Source: Alentia gelatinosa (lineage: Eukaryota > Annelida > Polychaeta > Phyllodocida > Polynoidae). Taken from it: 64,000 nucleotides of DNA. Shown here piece after piece: positions 56,201 through 63,913 of this stretch. The translations under genes and the position numbers were made by a program. Location: NCBI GenBank assembly GCA_950022655.1, contig OX465581.1, forward strand, positions 35,497,300 through 35,561,299, in the 5' to 3' direction. Under the pieces are notes generated by a model that saw only the letters and a program-made list of their open reading frames with translations, did not search any database and was not told where the DNA came from. The first letter of the stretch is position 1, and every line of letters begins with the position of its first letter.

Positions 56201-58882
56201 CTACTCGAGTTTTTGTTGGACATATGGCTTATTGATTTATCGCCATGTTTATAAAATAAAAGCGATTCGATATGGAGTGACGAAACATGTATGTGACCAC
56301 GGGAAAAGCCTAACTGGGCCTAGTGGACCTTGAGTTTACACCGTTAATGACCGAACACTTGTTTTGATTCAATTCTCAATATTTTCTGGAATAAAGGAAT
56401 TCTTTTAAGTGCCAAGTATTTTAAGAAAAAAAAAGTACAATTTTAGAAAGTGTTAGTGCTACCTTCAACAGTTTACAGAGCTAGTTATACGGAGTTACCT
56501 ATATTTACTATGATAATAATAATTATAATGAACAAATTATAATGAATAATAATTATAATGAACAAAGATGACGTGTGTATAGGTTCGTGTGATGAAATAT
56601 CAATGAAAAATATTCTACTATGATCTATGGCTTCGATACAAGTTTTTGCAATTAGATTTAACGAACCCCTTACACATGGCACTCATTCAGACGCCGATAC
56701 AGACGCAAGTGAGTGTCGGGCTTAATAAATCAGACCATCAACTACACTCTTTCAGATTCCAGAATCTGGTATACAATTCCAGAAATATCCAAGTAGACAC
56801 AATTAGATAATTGTACATAAACTGTAGACCAGACCACATTTTACAATATGTCAGATCTTGAAATCAATGACCATACAGAATGGCACAAGGGAACAATTAA
56901 ACCTATCTGAAGGCGTTAGTACTAGGAAGCAGAATAAACAATACTCTTCGAATTCCGAAACACTAAATCAAACCCTCTTTCCATAACTTTTCACCTATTT
57001 CTGTTATGTTAATATATATCTAGATTAATAATTGACACTCATGGGAACATTATTTAGTATATAGTTATCAATGTTCACGATTATTATATTTATTATGTGC
57101 TATTAAAGCCTATTGTAAATCATTTTATCCTACCCCTAATAAAAAATGCTATAGGCCTAACATGGAGTGAATTTATGCCATGGGGTGTGGCATAAAGTGT
57201 TTTTCATGCAATTAGGGTAATAAAAATATTGACTGATCAGTGACTAGAATATAAGCTACTACGAAAAAAAGTTCCAGTTGCACTCAAAACGCCCATTCCA
57301 ATGTTAGCAAACATGATAGCAAATATAACGAATAGCGCTTTATGAAACATCCCCACCTCAGACGTCATTATAATATTAACAATAAATACACACTCATGGT
57401 CATGGAAATCAAATTAAAATTGCGTTATCCTGATTTTGACACTTTGTTGGCACTCCCCAATTGATCGTGGCGCCATCTTTGTTGACACTGTCAATCTATA
57501 AATAGTTGAATGGCACACTGCGTAATGCATCCCAGCACGATTATAACATAAAATCAGCTTCTGATGATACTAGTCGGAGAGGCTCTGACTGTGAAGCGGT
57601 GCAGACAGTCAGAGAGCACACCCATAGAGGCCTAGGCTAACAGGTGGACCAAAAATGTACATCTCAGCTCAGCAACCGTTTTCCTTATAAATATAGGTTG
57701 AATCTTTCTGGTTTTGTGATAGACAGTTTCCTGAGGCAAAATGCAGTAAAATGACAGTAATTTCCTACATTTCCATTATTTCTAAGTAATAGAAAAGCCA
57801 GTGTTTGTAAAATCCATGTCTATGTATTCTGCAGGCGCCAAAAATAACAAAAAAAATGGTTTCAAAAGTGCAGGAAATCCTTCACAGGGGATTGCCAGGA
57901 ACCAGCTTATCAAATATGGCCGACATGAGTTGGAACTGTTGAAATGTGGTTAAATGAGTTGTACAAAAAGGCTCTCGAAAGTAACACAAAGGAACAAAAC
58001 AGGAGTTGTATCATCAAAAAGGAATCATTATACATCTCTGAAGGTAAGGGAGCAAAAAAATGCACTTACATTGACAGTAATACAGAGAACCAATGACCTG
58101 ATATTTTGTACTATGGGAATAAGCGGTTGTGCTCTCTGACTGTCCGCTAGGCAGTCAAAGTTTCTCGGACTAGAAGATACCTGACCTAACCTTAGGTCAT
58201 GGAATAATTATGTACCGAAAACAATATAAAACACCTACATTTTGGTTTATAATGTTCGATTAATGTGGATGGGCCACCGACGTAAGATTGTACGCTATGT
58301 AAACAAGGTAAGATTCCGAAAATTTGACATTTCCAATGCTAGGATAGGGAACACAGAAGTGCTATTTCACCCTTACTTTCAGCACACTACACTATCACCC
58401 CTCTACTAGGCTCTAGGTCTAGATCTAGATCTACTCATATTCAACCCGGTTCCAGAGTATGACATCGCGTCACACAGCACAAAGTGTTGTATATCGAGAG
58501 AGTTATACAGATAATAAATATCCTTCACTGCCACAATCCAGGGAACACTAAACGTCCCAATGAATAATGCGAATCATGCACCTGTCACTCTCTCGTCGTC
58601 GTATAATAATAAGGTGTGACTGACTGGGATGAGAAGTGATGGGGGAACCGAGACGCTAGTGTAAACTTAGCAATAATGTCAGGAACTCACTGAATAGCAG
58701 GTCATTCACACTCTACTATAATGAAAGACTAGGGATCTCGGAGAACATAAATAACATGTATAAAATTGGCCCAAAACTATTATTGCGAGGACAACAGTGA
58801 AATTATCATGATGATTGCTGTTCTCACCTCTGTTGATTTCCGCCGGCCGCCATCTTGCTCTGCTCAGTGACGGTGGCGCCAT
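39781..58882 (-). CDS. HDAC11: Histone deacetylase 11, nine exons, long C-terminal tail
   Basis: A class IV zinc deacylase (human HDAC11 removes acetyl and especially long fatty-acyl groups from lysine). Exons: 58882–58828, 54642–54529, 51971–51871, 50699–50583, 47468–47286, 46719–46553, 45548–45440, 43942–43762, 40244–39781. All junctions are GT–AG with matching phases, giving about 496 residues. Family marks: GLEKLHPFDAGKWG, EIPPVAMLPNFVVQ, GGGFHHCS (His148-His149), DLDAHQGNGHARDF (zinc ligands Asp187, His189), FNAGTDILEGDPLG (Asp267) and TSGGYQ (Tyr310). All catalytic residues lie six positions after the human ones, so the core aligns without gaps. After the core, an extra ~145-residue Ser/Glu/Gln-rich tail replaces the short human end. 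Exon 1 is the least certain. Confidence 0.95.
41500..41790 (-). mobile_element. Palindrome-ended element, subfamily P3, reversed
   Basis: The 3' end faces left: CACAATATTACCATGATTTT begins a palindrome whose other arm ends ATTAAAATCATGGTAAA near 41632. The arms contain GCATGATCGTATTCTTCGCG and GAGAATACGACCATGC. A body related to P (GAATACGGAAATCC on the minus strand) follows to about 41790. The start motif was not found. Confidence 0.6.
42857..43002. mobile_element. Small MITE
   Basis: Ends AGGGGCCATTCATAAAGTAT and, read from the right, AGGGCCATCTATAAGGTACG. The internal part has C and G tracts. About 146 bp, no coding capacity and no clear target duplication. Confidence 0.65.
43030..43560 (-). 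repeat. 15-bp minisatellite, second locus, opposite orientation
   Basis: Units such as CACTGACAGGCAGTT and CGCTGACAGGCAGGT, the reverse complement of the 11.2-kb array's unit. As there, both strands stay open over hundreds of bases; none of these frames is a gene. It lies in HDAC11 intron 8. Confidence 0.9.
43762..43942 (-). CDS. HDAC11: HDAC11 exon 8
   Basis: 181 bp, acceptor TTCCTCAG, donor GTGAGA. Encodes GIVERDQIVFQKTVTRGIPI, then IMVTSGGYQQTTARIIADSI (with the active-site Tyr), to ENLPPP. Confidence 0.96.
44215..44345 (+). repeat. Dispersed repeat W, copy 1
   Basis: CTTTTTCCACAGGGCGGTGT, then TATCTGGTTGGTTACGCGAT and GCCTGCAGCCAAACA. It matches 49650–49800 on the other strand at about 75% by eye. 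Located in HDAC11 intron 7. Confidence 0.65.
44915..45300 (+). repeat. Dispersed repeat Y, copy 1
   Basis: Shares GGAAA...ACATCAATG, AAACCACTGTTTTATT, ACGTGAATGAG and AAAATAACTGGAAAA in the same order with 54195–54430. Located in HDAC11 intron 7. Confidence 0.55.
45440..45548 (-). CDS. HDAC11: HDAC11 exon 7
   Basis: 109 bp, acceptor TTATAACAG, donor GTAAGA. Encodes HVEGALNEFHPDIVVFNAGT, then DILEGDPLGCMAVTAQ. Asp267 is the third zinc ligand. Confidence 0.96.
46553..46719 (-). CDS. HDAC11: HDAC11 exon 6
   Basis: 167 bp, acceptor GTATTACAG, donor GTAAGT. Encodes GNGHARDFMEDDRVYILDIY through NRNIYPHDGFAKRGIRRKVE to VRR. Confidence 0.97.
46720..47285 (-). other. HDAC11 intron 5 with a Q-type element
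   Basis: The short intron is largely a decayed subfamily Q element (47063–47260): start TTTATCTCAGCCCTGG, partner GGGTGATTTAAAAT, and a palindrome remnant CTTGGCTTTGCCTTGTGAG about 20 bp from the exon 5 donor. Confidence 0.55.
47286..47468 (-). CDS. HDAC11: HDAC11 exon 5
   Basis: 183 bp, acceptor TGTTTCAG, donor GTAGTT (weak). Encodes AGKVALERGWAINIGGGFHH, then CSAQRGGGFCAYADITLTLR to DLDAHQ. It holds the catalytic His pair and two zinc ligands. Confidence 0.98.
47567..49265. mobile_element. pogo/Tc1-like MITE, outer copy with one nested inside
   Basis: Ends CAGTAAAACCCCTCTTAAGG on the left and, read from the right, CAGTAAAACCCCTCTTCCGG, with TA on both sides (47565–47566 and 49266–49267). 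It is split by a second copy of the same family (47805–48754). Without the insert the sequence reads AAAAATTAGAAATAAATGG..., matching the uninterrupted copy at 13970–14000. Located in HDAC11 intron 4. Confidence 0.9.
47805..48754. mobile_element. pogo/Tc1-like MITE nested in its own kind
   Basis: 950 bp, again CAGTAAAACCCC...GGGGTTTTACTG, flanked by TA (47803–47804 and 48755–48756). Internally rearranged: a partial repeat of the GTTATTAGGTTAAAAGG block occurs at 48190–48210. Confidence 0.88.
49410..49560 (+). mobile_element. Element of subfamily T, left part
   Basis: Starts TTTATTATCATATACAAAGA, mini-hairpin CCCCATTGCAAATGTATGGGG, then TCAGTAAACC, TACCATAACC and the GCCTCACAGCCATTGTATAC block. 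No palindrome follows. HDAC11 intron 4. Confidence 0.6.
49650..49800 (-). repeat. Dispersed repeat W, copy 2
   Basis: The reverse complement matches 44215–44345 (TTTTTCCACAGGGTGGTTTC, ATGCCTGCAGCCAAACA). HDAC11 intron 4. Confidence 0.65.
50583..50699 (-). CDS. HDAC11: HDAC11 exon 4
   Basis: 117 bp, acceptor GGTTTTCAG, donor GTGAGT. Encodes WSLTVAGITEIPPVAMLPNF, then VVQKKVLRPFRYQTGGTIL, the conserved segment before the active site. Confidence 0.97.
51871..51971 (-). CDS. HDAC11: HDAC11 exon 3
   Basis: 101 bp, acceptor CACATACAG, donor GTAATA. Encodes ARMIREDTTIQPREATPEDL then MVVHPRSYLDSLK. Joined to exon 2 it has exactly the length of the human segment between FLKE and EDL. Confidence 0.95.
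53257..53289. repeat. (AT)n microsatellite
   Basis: About 16 perfect AT units in HDAC11 intron 2. Confidence 0.9.
53428..53845 (-). mobile_element. Palindrome-ended element, subfamily T/U, complete, reversed
   Basis: Read on the minus strand: start TTTATTATTCATCG (53845 downward); mini-hairpin CCCCATTGAAAATGTATGGGG; body with TATACGGATT and CAGCCTCAAAGCC; partner GATGGATGATAAA (about 53595–53583). A palindrome follows with 22-bp arms at 53559–53580 and 53439–53460 (one mismatch) and an inner hairpin CACAAGCACTAGCTTGTG. It ends TTGTCTATGTATACC. This copy shows the full plan for the T family and links the T and U parts seen separately at 29–31 kb. HDAC11 intron 2. Confidence 0.75.
54150..54180 (-). 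ncRNA. Hammerhead-core-like motif, minus
   Basis: The minus strand reads CTGAAGA, a small stem GGAGT/ACTCC with loop GCACA, then GAAAC ATGTCGG. The order CUGANGA–stem II–GAA is that of the hammerhead core, which is common in Penelope-like elements. No cleavage triplet with paired stems I and III could be confirmed, so catalytic ability is unproven. Confidence 0.35.
54195..54430 (+). repeat. Dispersed repeat Y, copy 2
   Basis: Matches 44915–45300 in order and orientation (GGAAAAGATGGGAAACACAC, TAAACCACTGTTTTATTAAC). HDAC11 intron 2, just past the exon 2 donor on the transcribed strand. Confidence 0.55.
54529..54642 (-). CDS. HDAC11: HDAC11 exon 2
   Basis: 114 bp, acceptor GTCATACAAG, donor GTGTGT. 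Encodes TQWPIIYCPEYNIGFLGLEK, then LHPFDAGKWGRVFNFLK, the start of the deacetylase domain. Confidence 0.95.
54757..54795 (+). ncRNA. Hammerhead-core-like motif, plus
   Basis: CTGAAGA, stem GGC/GCC with loop AGTC, then GAAAC TAGTAGG. Same order as 54150–54180 but on the other strand. Possibly the remnant of a Penelope-like terminal ribozyme; unproven. Confidence 0.35.
54796..57123 (-). other. HDAC11 intron 1, 3' half, nothing else recognised
   Basis: Apart from the GA repeat, this is AT-rich sequence without open genes or recognised repeat families. Confidence 0.4.
54987..55006 (+). repeat. (GA)n microsatellite
   Basis: About ten GA units after a short G run, HDAC11 intron 1. Confidence 0.85.
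57124..57230 (+). mobile_element. Subfamily R element fragment
   Basis: TTTATCCTACCCCTAATA start, CTATAGGCCTAACATGG in place of the mini-hairpin, partner TTAGGGTAATAAA at about 57212–57224. No palindrome follows. Confidence 0.5.
57564..58181. mobile_element. MITE with compound inverted ends
   Basis: About 65 bp at each end are inverted copies: GATACTAGTCGGAGAG with the reverse of CTCGGACTAGAAGATAC, and a perfect 16-bp pair ACAGTCAGAGAGCACA (57605–57620) and its complement (58128–58143). Each end is itself partly palindromic (CTGACTGT...ACAGTCAG). The 500-bp interior has only a short open frame. HDAC11 intron 1. Confidence 0.7.
58828..58882 (-). CDS. HDAC11: HDAC11 exon 1 (predicted)
   Basis: ATG at 58882–58880 opens MAPPSLSRARWRPAEINR, and the single base left before donor GTGAGA combines with exon 2 to give Asp. 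A second ATG 32 bases downstream (MAAGGNQQ) is in another frame and would not join in phase. The region is CpG-rich, and AAGATGGCGGC here matches the YY1 consensus that often sits just after transcription starts. The residues are not conserved with human HDAC11, so this exon rests on phase, position and composition. Confidence 0.5.
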
Positions 58883-58968
58883 CTGTTGACTAAAAAGTTG
58901 TCACGAGGTAGCGCCACAGTCGGAGCTCACGAGCTTGGGAAAATATGCCCAGACGGCGGTACGTTGCA
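58883..58968 (-). promoter_or_regulatory. Probable HDAC11 5' untranslated region and core promoter
   Basis: Only 86 bp separate the predicted start codon from a transposon. The stretch is GC-rich (CGGCGGTACG) and lacks a TATA box. Promoter activity is inferred. Confidence 0.35.
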
Positions 58969-59324
58969 TTTATTACCCACCTGATACGTAGTCTCCATAC
59001 TAAGGCTATGGAGATTACAGATCGCTACTGAGGAGGATACGGAGCTCCGTACCCTCCTAGGAGGATACGGATTTTTGAGATGAAAGTAGTCCCAAACATA
59101 ACTTCTTAATTACGTTGAAAAGTTTTCTAACGATCAAATTTATTGCTTAAATCTAAAAATAAGTGAGTAATAAATACAACATTACCATAATTTCTATCTG
59201 TGTGGCCGTATTCTCCTTGTAGTTGACACTACGCAATATTCCTCGCTATCGCTCGGAGTATTACTACGCGTCAACTACTCGGAGAATACGGCCACTCAGA
59301 TCGAAATCATGGTAATATTGTGTA
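58969..59324 (+). mobile_element. Palindrome-ended element, subfamily P, copy 3
   Basis: About 97% identical by eye to 9052–9410, with the same start, hairpins, partner GTGAGTAATAAA and terminal palindrome. Its end (ATATTGTGTAT) runs straight into the start of the R element at 59325 without spacer. Confidence 0.8.
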
Positions 59325-59521
59325 TTTATGCTACCCCTAATATAAAATCCCATAGGCTTAACATTGGGTTTCCGTATGCCACGCTGACTGGCATACGGAG
59401 TTTTATATGCCACTAGTGGCAAACAGCATTGTTATCACGTAATATTCCAAAATCGAGGAGATAGGGTAGGATAAAATCTAAACCTGATTCGTTTTAATCT
59501 TGGCCATCGCATTCCACTCCT

Positions 59522-60335
59522 GGGCCCTGTTTTTCAGTTGAGATGATCTTAAGTTGAGACTGTTTGAGGGCCTAAGTGTTTTTCAGTTGAGATGATCTTA
59601 GGGAATCTGAAGTCGAGACTAAGCTAAGACCGTTTGGGGTGCTTTGGGTGTTTTTCAGTTGAGACGATCTCAGGGGATCTCAAATGAAAGGATCTCAACT
59701 TCTGTCTCAACTTGAGACCAGTTGATACTTGTCATAACTTTTTCATCTGGTGCTAAAACTTATCAAAATTAGAAGATATTTAGACCAAAGTGTATTAATA
59801 ACCTGGCAAAACTATATTTTAAATTTCATAGTTTTATTGTGGTTATTATGACCATGAGAAACAATTGATAAGCAACATAAAAACGGAGGCACTGCACCAC
59901 TCAGCCAGTTTGTGCTGAACCTACTGTAATACTCAAAGGCGGTCTCAACTTGAGATTGGTCTCAACTTGAGATTGGTCTCAACTTGAGATTGGTCTCAAC
60001 TTGAGATCGGTCTTAACTTGAGATTGGTTCACAAAAGGTATCACGAGGAACTTGACGGAACGTTTTGGGGCGCTAATAGGTGATTTAGAGGCTCCATTTC
60101 ACTTAAGCTGGTCACCTGCAGGAAGATCACTATAGAACTTAAGACCGCTCTACACAGAGGTCTAGGGATCTCAACTTGAGATCCTTGGATTTGAGATACA
60201 CTAAGATCGGCTGTTTTGACTTGAGACAATGTCTGAAAAACACTTTCCGCCATCGATCTCAAAGTCGGTCTCAGGATCTCGGCTTGATCTTAGCGGATCT
60301 CAAGTTGAGATCCTCTTGACTGAAAAACACCCCCC
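59522..60335. mobile_element. TIR element rich in TCTCAACTTGAGA palindromes
   Basis: The left end GGGCCCTGTTTTTCAGTTGA and, read from the right, GGGGGGTGTTTTTCAGTCAA form inverted termini. The TGTTTTTCAGTTGAGATGAT end is repeated at about 59578 and 59648, so the left end is multiplied. The interior holds a 17-bp tandem array. The open frames at 60041–60423 are repeat-derived. Confidence 0.65.
59941..60025. repeat. Five 17-bp self-complementary tandem units
   Basis: GGTCTCAACTTGAGATT repeated five times. The core TCTCAACTTGAGA is an almost perfect palindrome, so the array can fold in many registers. Unit 5 has T for C at one position. Confidence 0.92.
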
Positions 60336-60445
60336 TGAAGTTTTGGCTCCAGACTTCACTCGGCTTCGCCTCATGAAGCCACTTTGCCAAACTCCAGTCG
60401 TGGAATACGGTGGCCAAGATTAAACCTCATCCAGTTTTACGATAG

Positions 60446-60765
60446 TATTATCGTAAAACCGGATGAGTTTTAATCTTGGCTCCCGTACGCCACGACTGGA
60501 ATTTGGCGTAGTGATATCACGAGGCGGAGCTGAGTGGTATCCGGAGCCAAATTCCAGGAGTGGCATATGGGAGCCAAGATTAAAACGAATCATGTTTTGA
60601 TTTTATCCTACCCCTCTCTACAATAATTTAATATTAAAACCATGAATGAAAATCATCAAAATTCTGTATGCCCCTAGTGGCATACAAACGTCCGTATGCT
60701 AGTCAGCGTGGCATACGGAATCTCAATGTTAAGCCTATGGGATTTTATATTAGGGGTGGGATAAA
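60446..60765 (-). mobile_element. Palindrome-ended element, subfamily R2, reversed
   Basis: Read on the minus strand from 60765: start TTTATCCCACCCCTAATAT, mini-hairpin CCCATAGGCTTAACATTGAG, partner GGGTAGGATAAAATC (complement of 60599–60613). The palindrome has 40-bp arms at 60468–60507 and 60546–60585 (about 36 of 40 pair), and the 3' end is CTCATCCGGTTTTACGATAA. It lies tail to tail with R1. Confidence 0.72.
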
Positions 60766-60770
60766 TAAAG

Positions 60771-60955
60771 TAGAACCCCGCATAAGCGATGAGCCTCGGT
60801 TCCGGGCCAAAGTGGCCGCTTACGCGCGGTGACCGCTTACATGGGGTTAAACTAAAACATCCCCCAACATAGGGAACCGTTCCGCTCCAAGGTGTCTATT
60901 AACGCTGAGTGACCACTTACGAGGGGTATCCGTTAGGCAGGGTTCTATTGTACAG
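60771..60955. mobile_element. Small pogo-like MITE, second family
   Basis: TAGAACCCCGCATAAGCG on the left and GGCAGGGTTCTATTGTA on the right. Inner words CGGTTCCGGGCCAAAGTGGC and GACCGCTTAC resemble, but differ from, the CAGTAAAACCCC family. Its left border adjoins R2. Confidence 0.6.
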
Positions 60956-62309
60956 AGGTGAGGTTGGAGAGGTTGCATAGACTCTGAACTTGCTGCAAAA
61001 GTTTACCCTTCAACATCTGCGTGCTGACTCAGTGGCATTACTAAACGACCAACTGACTGGACAACACCCAAAACTTGTTAAATATATGTTCATAACTCCA
61101 CGCTCATTCATCATTGATAAACATACCATTTGTTCTCTCGTGCATGTATATTTTATGCAGCCTATTAAATTAAACAACGTTTGCCTAAGTCTTGAGAGAA
61201 TGATGTTTTATTCAATGGTAAAACACGATTTGACTACAAAAAAATACCATACCCACAACTACCTTGAGTCACTAAGATAAAAAGTTCTTATAAAGCATAC
61301 CATCGAGTACTACAGTATCTATTGAGAAGGAACTTGTCTTGTCCCACACTTTTCTTTCTATATTAATAAAGCAGTTGGTCGAGACAGATCGATTAGAGGA
61401 GAGCAGACTGTAGGGAGATGACTAGCCTTTTGTAAAAAGATCTGTAGACTGTATCTATATCTAGCGCTAACCATTTAACACAGTTTCCATAGGTTGTCTT
61501 CTTTTATAGAGGTCATAGCACCGTAGTTCTATATCTAAAGTTGATAGCATTTAGATTCCATCAAATGAAAGCGCAAAACATTTTTGTTATCATTACAGCG
61601 TTTATTCATTCAAAGCAAAATCCAAAGTAAACTGTATAGCATTTTGATGGTCAATTTTCCAGAGCCATACAAGTAATTCGGCTACAGGTGGATGACACAA
61701 GAATGGTACGGTTTATACTGCTGCATGTATTTGTTTTTTTAGAGGTGGGGGGGCTCCAAAGAGCCACATACAGTCCAATTCATCCAAGGCATTATAAGGT
61801 CCATGTAGCAGAACAGAAATATAGTCAATACAACAAAGGACGATTGATAATGATGAGAATGAGATTTCCGCTACAACAGCTCACGGATTTTGCTCCAGGG
61901 ACAGTACATATTGTAGGCTAGGTGTTCAACAGCAGTATAATTCTGTCCTTCAATTGACAATAACATGTAAAAAGTGGATTCCACGTAGTGCAGATAGTTT
62001 AGAATGGTTGTACTAAGTGTGTGAAATGATCTATCAGGCGAATATAATATGTCATTATTTTTTTATGTGATTGAATTTTTTTTTTAAATAAAAAAAAAAA
62101 TCTAGAACTGATTCTCTCTCCATAACTTGTAGGCATGTTTCTCATGTCAAGCTACTCGCTTACAATAAAAAAAATTGATGATCAGTACAGCTATTGATCT
62201 ATTTTGTATTTAACGAAACTATTCAATAGGATTAAAGGGCGTGCTCTACCGGGCCGGCGATATGGCATGAAAACAGCGCCGCGGGGCTGCCACCCACCCG
62301 CTACAGTAT
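60956..62309. other. No recognisable feature
   Basis: AT-rich intergenic sequence between HDAC11 and the oxidase gene. The open frames at 60990–61280 and 61688–61921 have no recognisable domain. Confidence 0.4.
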
Positions 62310-62555
62310 CTAACACCTATTAGATATTTAGGAAAAATATCCAATGGGGATTATATCACACATTATAGCCCATTAATCCATGTTAAGGGTGAGATAAATT
62401 CAGAAACCCTTTCGAGTTTAGTGTCAGAGCTCGATCCCATCTCGTTTGAATCACTACGTAATTCACGCGGCTTCGCCTTGTGAATTACTACATGATTCAA
62501 ACTCGATGGGATACGAGCTCAGACCCTAAACTCTCATAGGTTTCCTTTATAATAT
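62310..62555 (+). mobile_element. Palindrome-ended element, subfamily Q, with 53-bp arms
   Basis: The partner AAGGGTGAGATAAATT (62385–62400) is followed by the longest palindrome in the window. The arm at about 62414–62466 (GAGTTTAGTGTCAGAGCTCG...) and the return arm at about 62480–62533 (...ACGAGCTCAGACCCTAAACT) enclose a loop GCGGCTTCGCCTT. It ends TAGGTTTCCTTTATAAT. The left start motif is lost or displaced. Confidence 0.7.
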
Positions 62556-63056
62556 CTTACGTAATAGAGATCTGCATCAAAGTTACAAAGGTGGCGTGAC
62601 AGTAAATGGCATTGTTGGTTATCCTATTGACTCTTGTAACCAAGGTATTGTACATATATTTATGGCGCATTCTTACCCCTCTATTTTGCAATTCGTGTGA
62701 CTTGTACAAGCATTGTACATACATTTTCTCATTCATGCACAAAGAAATGATAGCTCAAATGGGCATTAATATGACAGGGCAAAAAGGACAGAAGGCCCCA
62801 GAAAGAGCCCTGTGGTACATCATAAATTACTGTTAATATCATTGTGATATTTGATATTCCCTGTTTTTATATCCTTTTTTTAATTATTATTTGTTGCTTA
62901 TAATTCACCTTGAGTTAGGTGGTCTTCCATTAGAGCTTGGCAAGTCAGGATTACAGCCAATCCAAGTGATTGGCAAAATCATGTGGTTTAACAATATGAT
63001 AAATGATAATAATATAACATAAAGTATTAAATAAATCATGACAGTCATAGCAGCAT
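62556..63056 (-). other. Downstream region of the oxidase gene
   Basis: Includes the probable 3' untranslated region. I could not identify a convincing poly(A) signal. Nothing else recognised. Confidence 0.3.
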
Positions 63057-63215
63057 CTAAATTATGTTGCAACGTGGATCCTTTTTCATTCTGCGACTAG
63101 GATGTCCCTTAGGGTAAAGAAGATGCTCAAGACGTTGGTTGAAGAACATTCCCTTCGGATCTGCGCCAGACCTCTCCAGGGCACTAAGGTACTTGGGCAA
63201 TGTCTTGGCGTAACC
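63057..63215 (-). CDS. FAD-linked oxidase last exon
   Basis: 159 bp, acceptor ATAATTTTCAG, phase 0. Encodes GYAKTLPKYLSALERSGADP, then KGMFFNQRLEHLLYPKGHPS to stop TAG at 63059–63057. The basic tail after LLYP is longer than in vertebrate gulonolactone oxidase. Confidence 0.78.
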   Translation of the reverse strand, partial: GYAKTLPKYLSALERSGADPKGMFFNQRLEHLLYPKGHPSRRMKKDPRCNII

Positions 63216-63894
63216 CTGAAAATTATCGGAACATTGCTTTAAATATACATTACAGCCAATAGCATGTATCAAGTTCTATCTTCTATAGATGTCCTAGTTG
63301 TGATCTTTGTAATTCGTTACGGAACTTATATATTATATTGACACAACAAATCAACGAAAATTACTTTTATAGCATATTTTGGCCAACGTGTTACCTTTTT
63401 CAAATAATGGCAACGAAATACCGTACTATCGAACAAAAATGAATGTATTGTGAAAAAAACTATACCTATGTTTACATGTATATACATGTATATATAAAAT
63501 AGTGAAGCAAATGTAAACTCCCATACTGGGAGGTACAATAAAAACGATACTGTACCGACGTACTTATCAGTTGAATAAAGTACTTTAAAATAATGGTGGA
63601 ATTTAATCTTTACTTTCCCTATAATTATGCTGTTATAAGTAAGTATTACCAAGAGATTTGTTCAAACTACGACACTCGAGAGAGCGTCAACAGAACGAAA
63701 AGATTCAACACAAGTATCGCCAAGAGACATTACCTTCCGAATTATTTGATCAATGTCTTTGAGCCCTTGCCACTCCTTACACCAGTGGGGTATTGCACCT
63801 GGCATGGTTTGCCACAAGTCGGCGACTTCTTGGCGGAACTCCGCCCAGCCGGGGGTCTTTGCCACGGTCAGCACCTCGATCATACACGTGTGTC
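63057..63894 (-). CDS. FAD-linked oxidase, C-terminal part (sugar-lactone oxidase-like), partial
   Basis: Two exons at 63894–63734 and 63215–63057 join in phase to about 106 residues ending ...DPRCNII-stop. The first has W-A-E-F followed by GAIPHWCKEW; the second has GADPKGMFFNQRLEHLLYP. The spaced 'xPHWxK' and 'DPxGxFxNxxL' blocks mark the C-terminus of the D-arabinono-1,4-lactone/L-gulono-lactone oxidase family (VAO-type flavoenzymes). The His of HW and the DPxG loop are conserved; the Gly or Ala usual before Lys is Cys here. The FAD-binding domain lies beyond 64000, so the substrate cannot be decided. Expected reaction: oxidation of a sugar lactone or alditol with O2. Confidence 0.75.
63734..63894 (-). 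CDS. FAD-linked oxidase penultimate exon
   Basis: 161 bp, acceptor GTATTTACAG, donor GTAATG. Encodes HTCMIEVLTVAKTPGWAEFR, then QEVADLWQTMPGAIPHWCKE to IIRK. The preceding exon must end with one base of a split codon. Confidence 0.78.
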
Positions 63895-63913
63895 CTGTAA
63901 ATACATAAGACAT

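Larger units (their letters stand above)
59325..60446 (+). mobile_element. Palindrome-ended element, subfamily R1, with an insert
   Basis: Start TTTATGCTACCCCTAATAT, mini-hairpin CCCATAGGCTTAACATTGGG, second hairpin CCGTATGCCACG...CATACGG, partner GGGTAGGATAAA (59464–59475). The palindrome arm is TTTAATCTTGGCCA with its return TGGCCAAGATTAAA near 60411–60424, and the 3' end CTCATCCAGTTTTACGATA. The loop is enlarged by a separate TIR element at 59522–60335. Confidence 0.65.
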
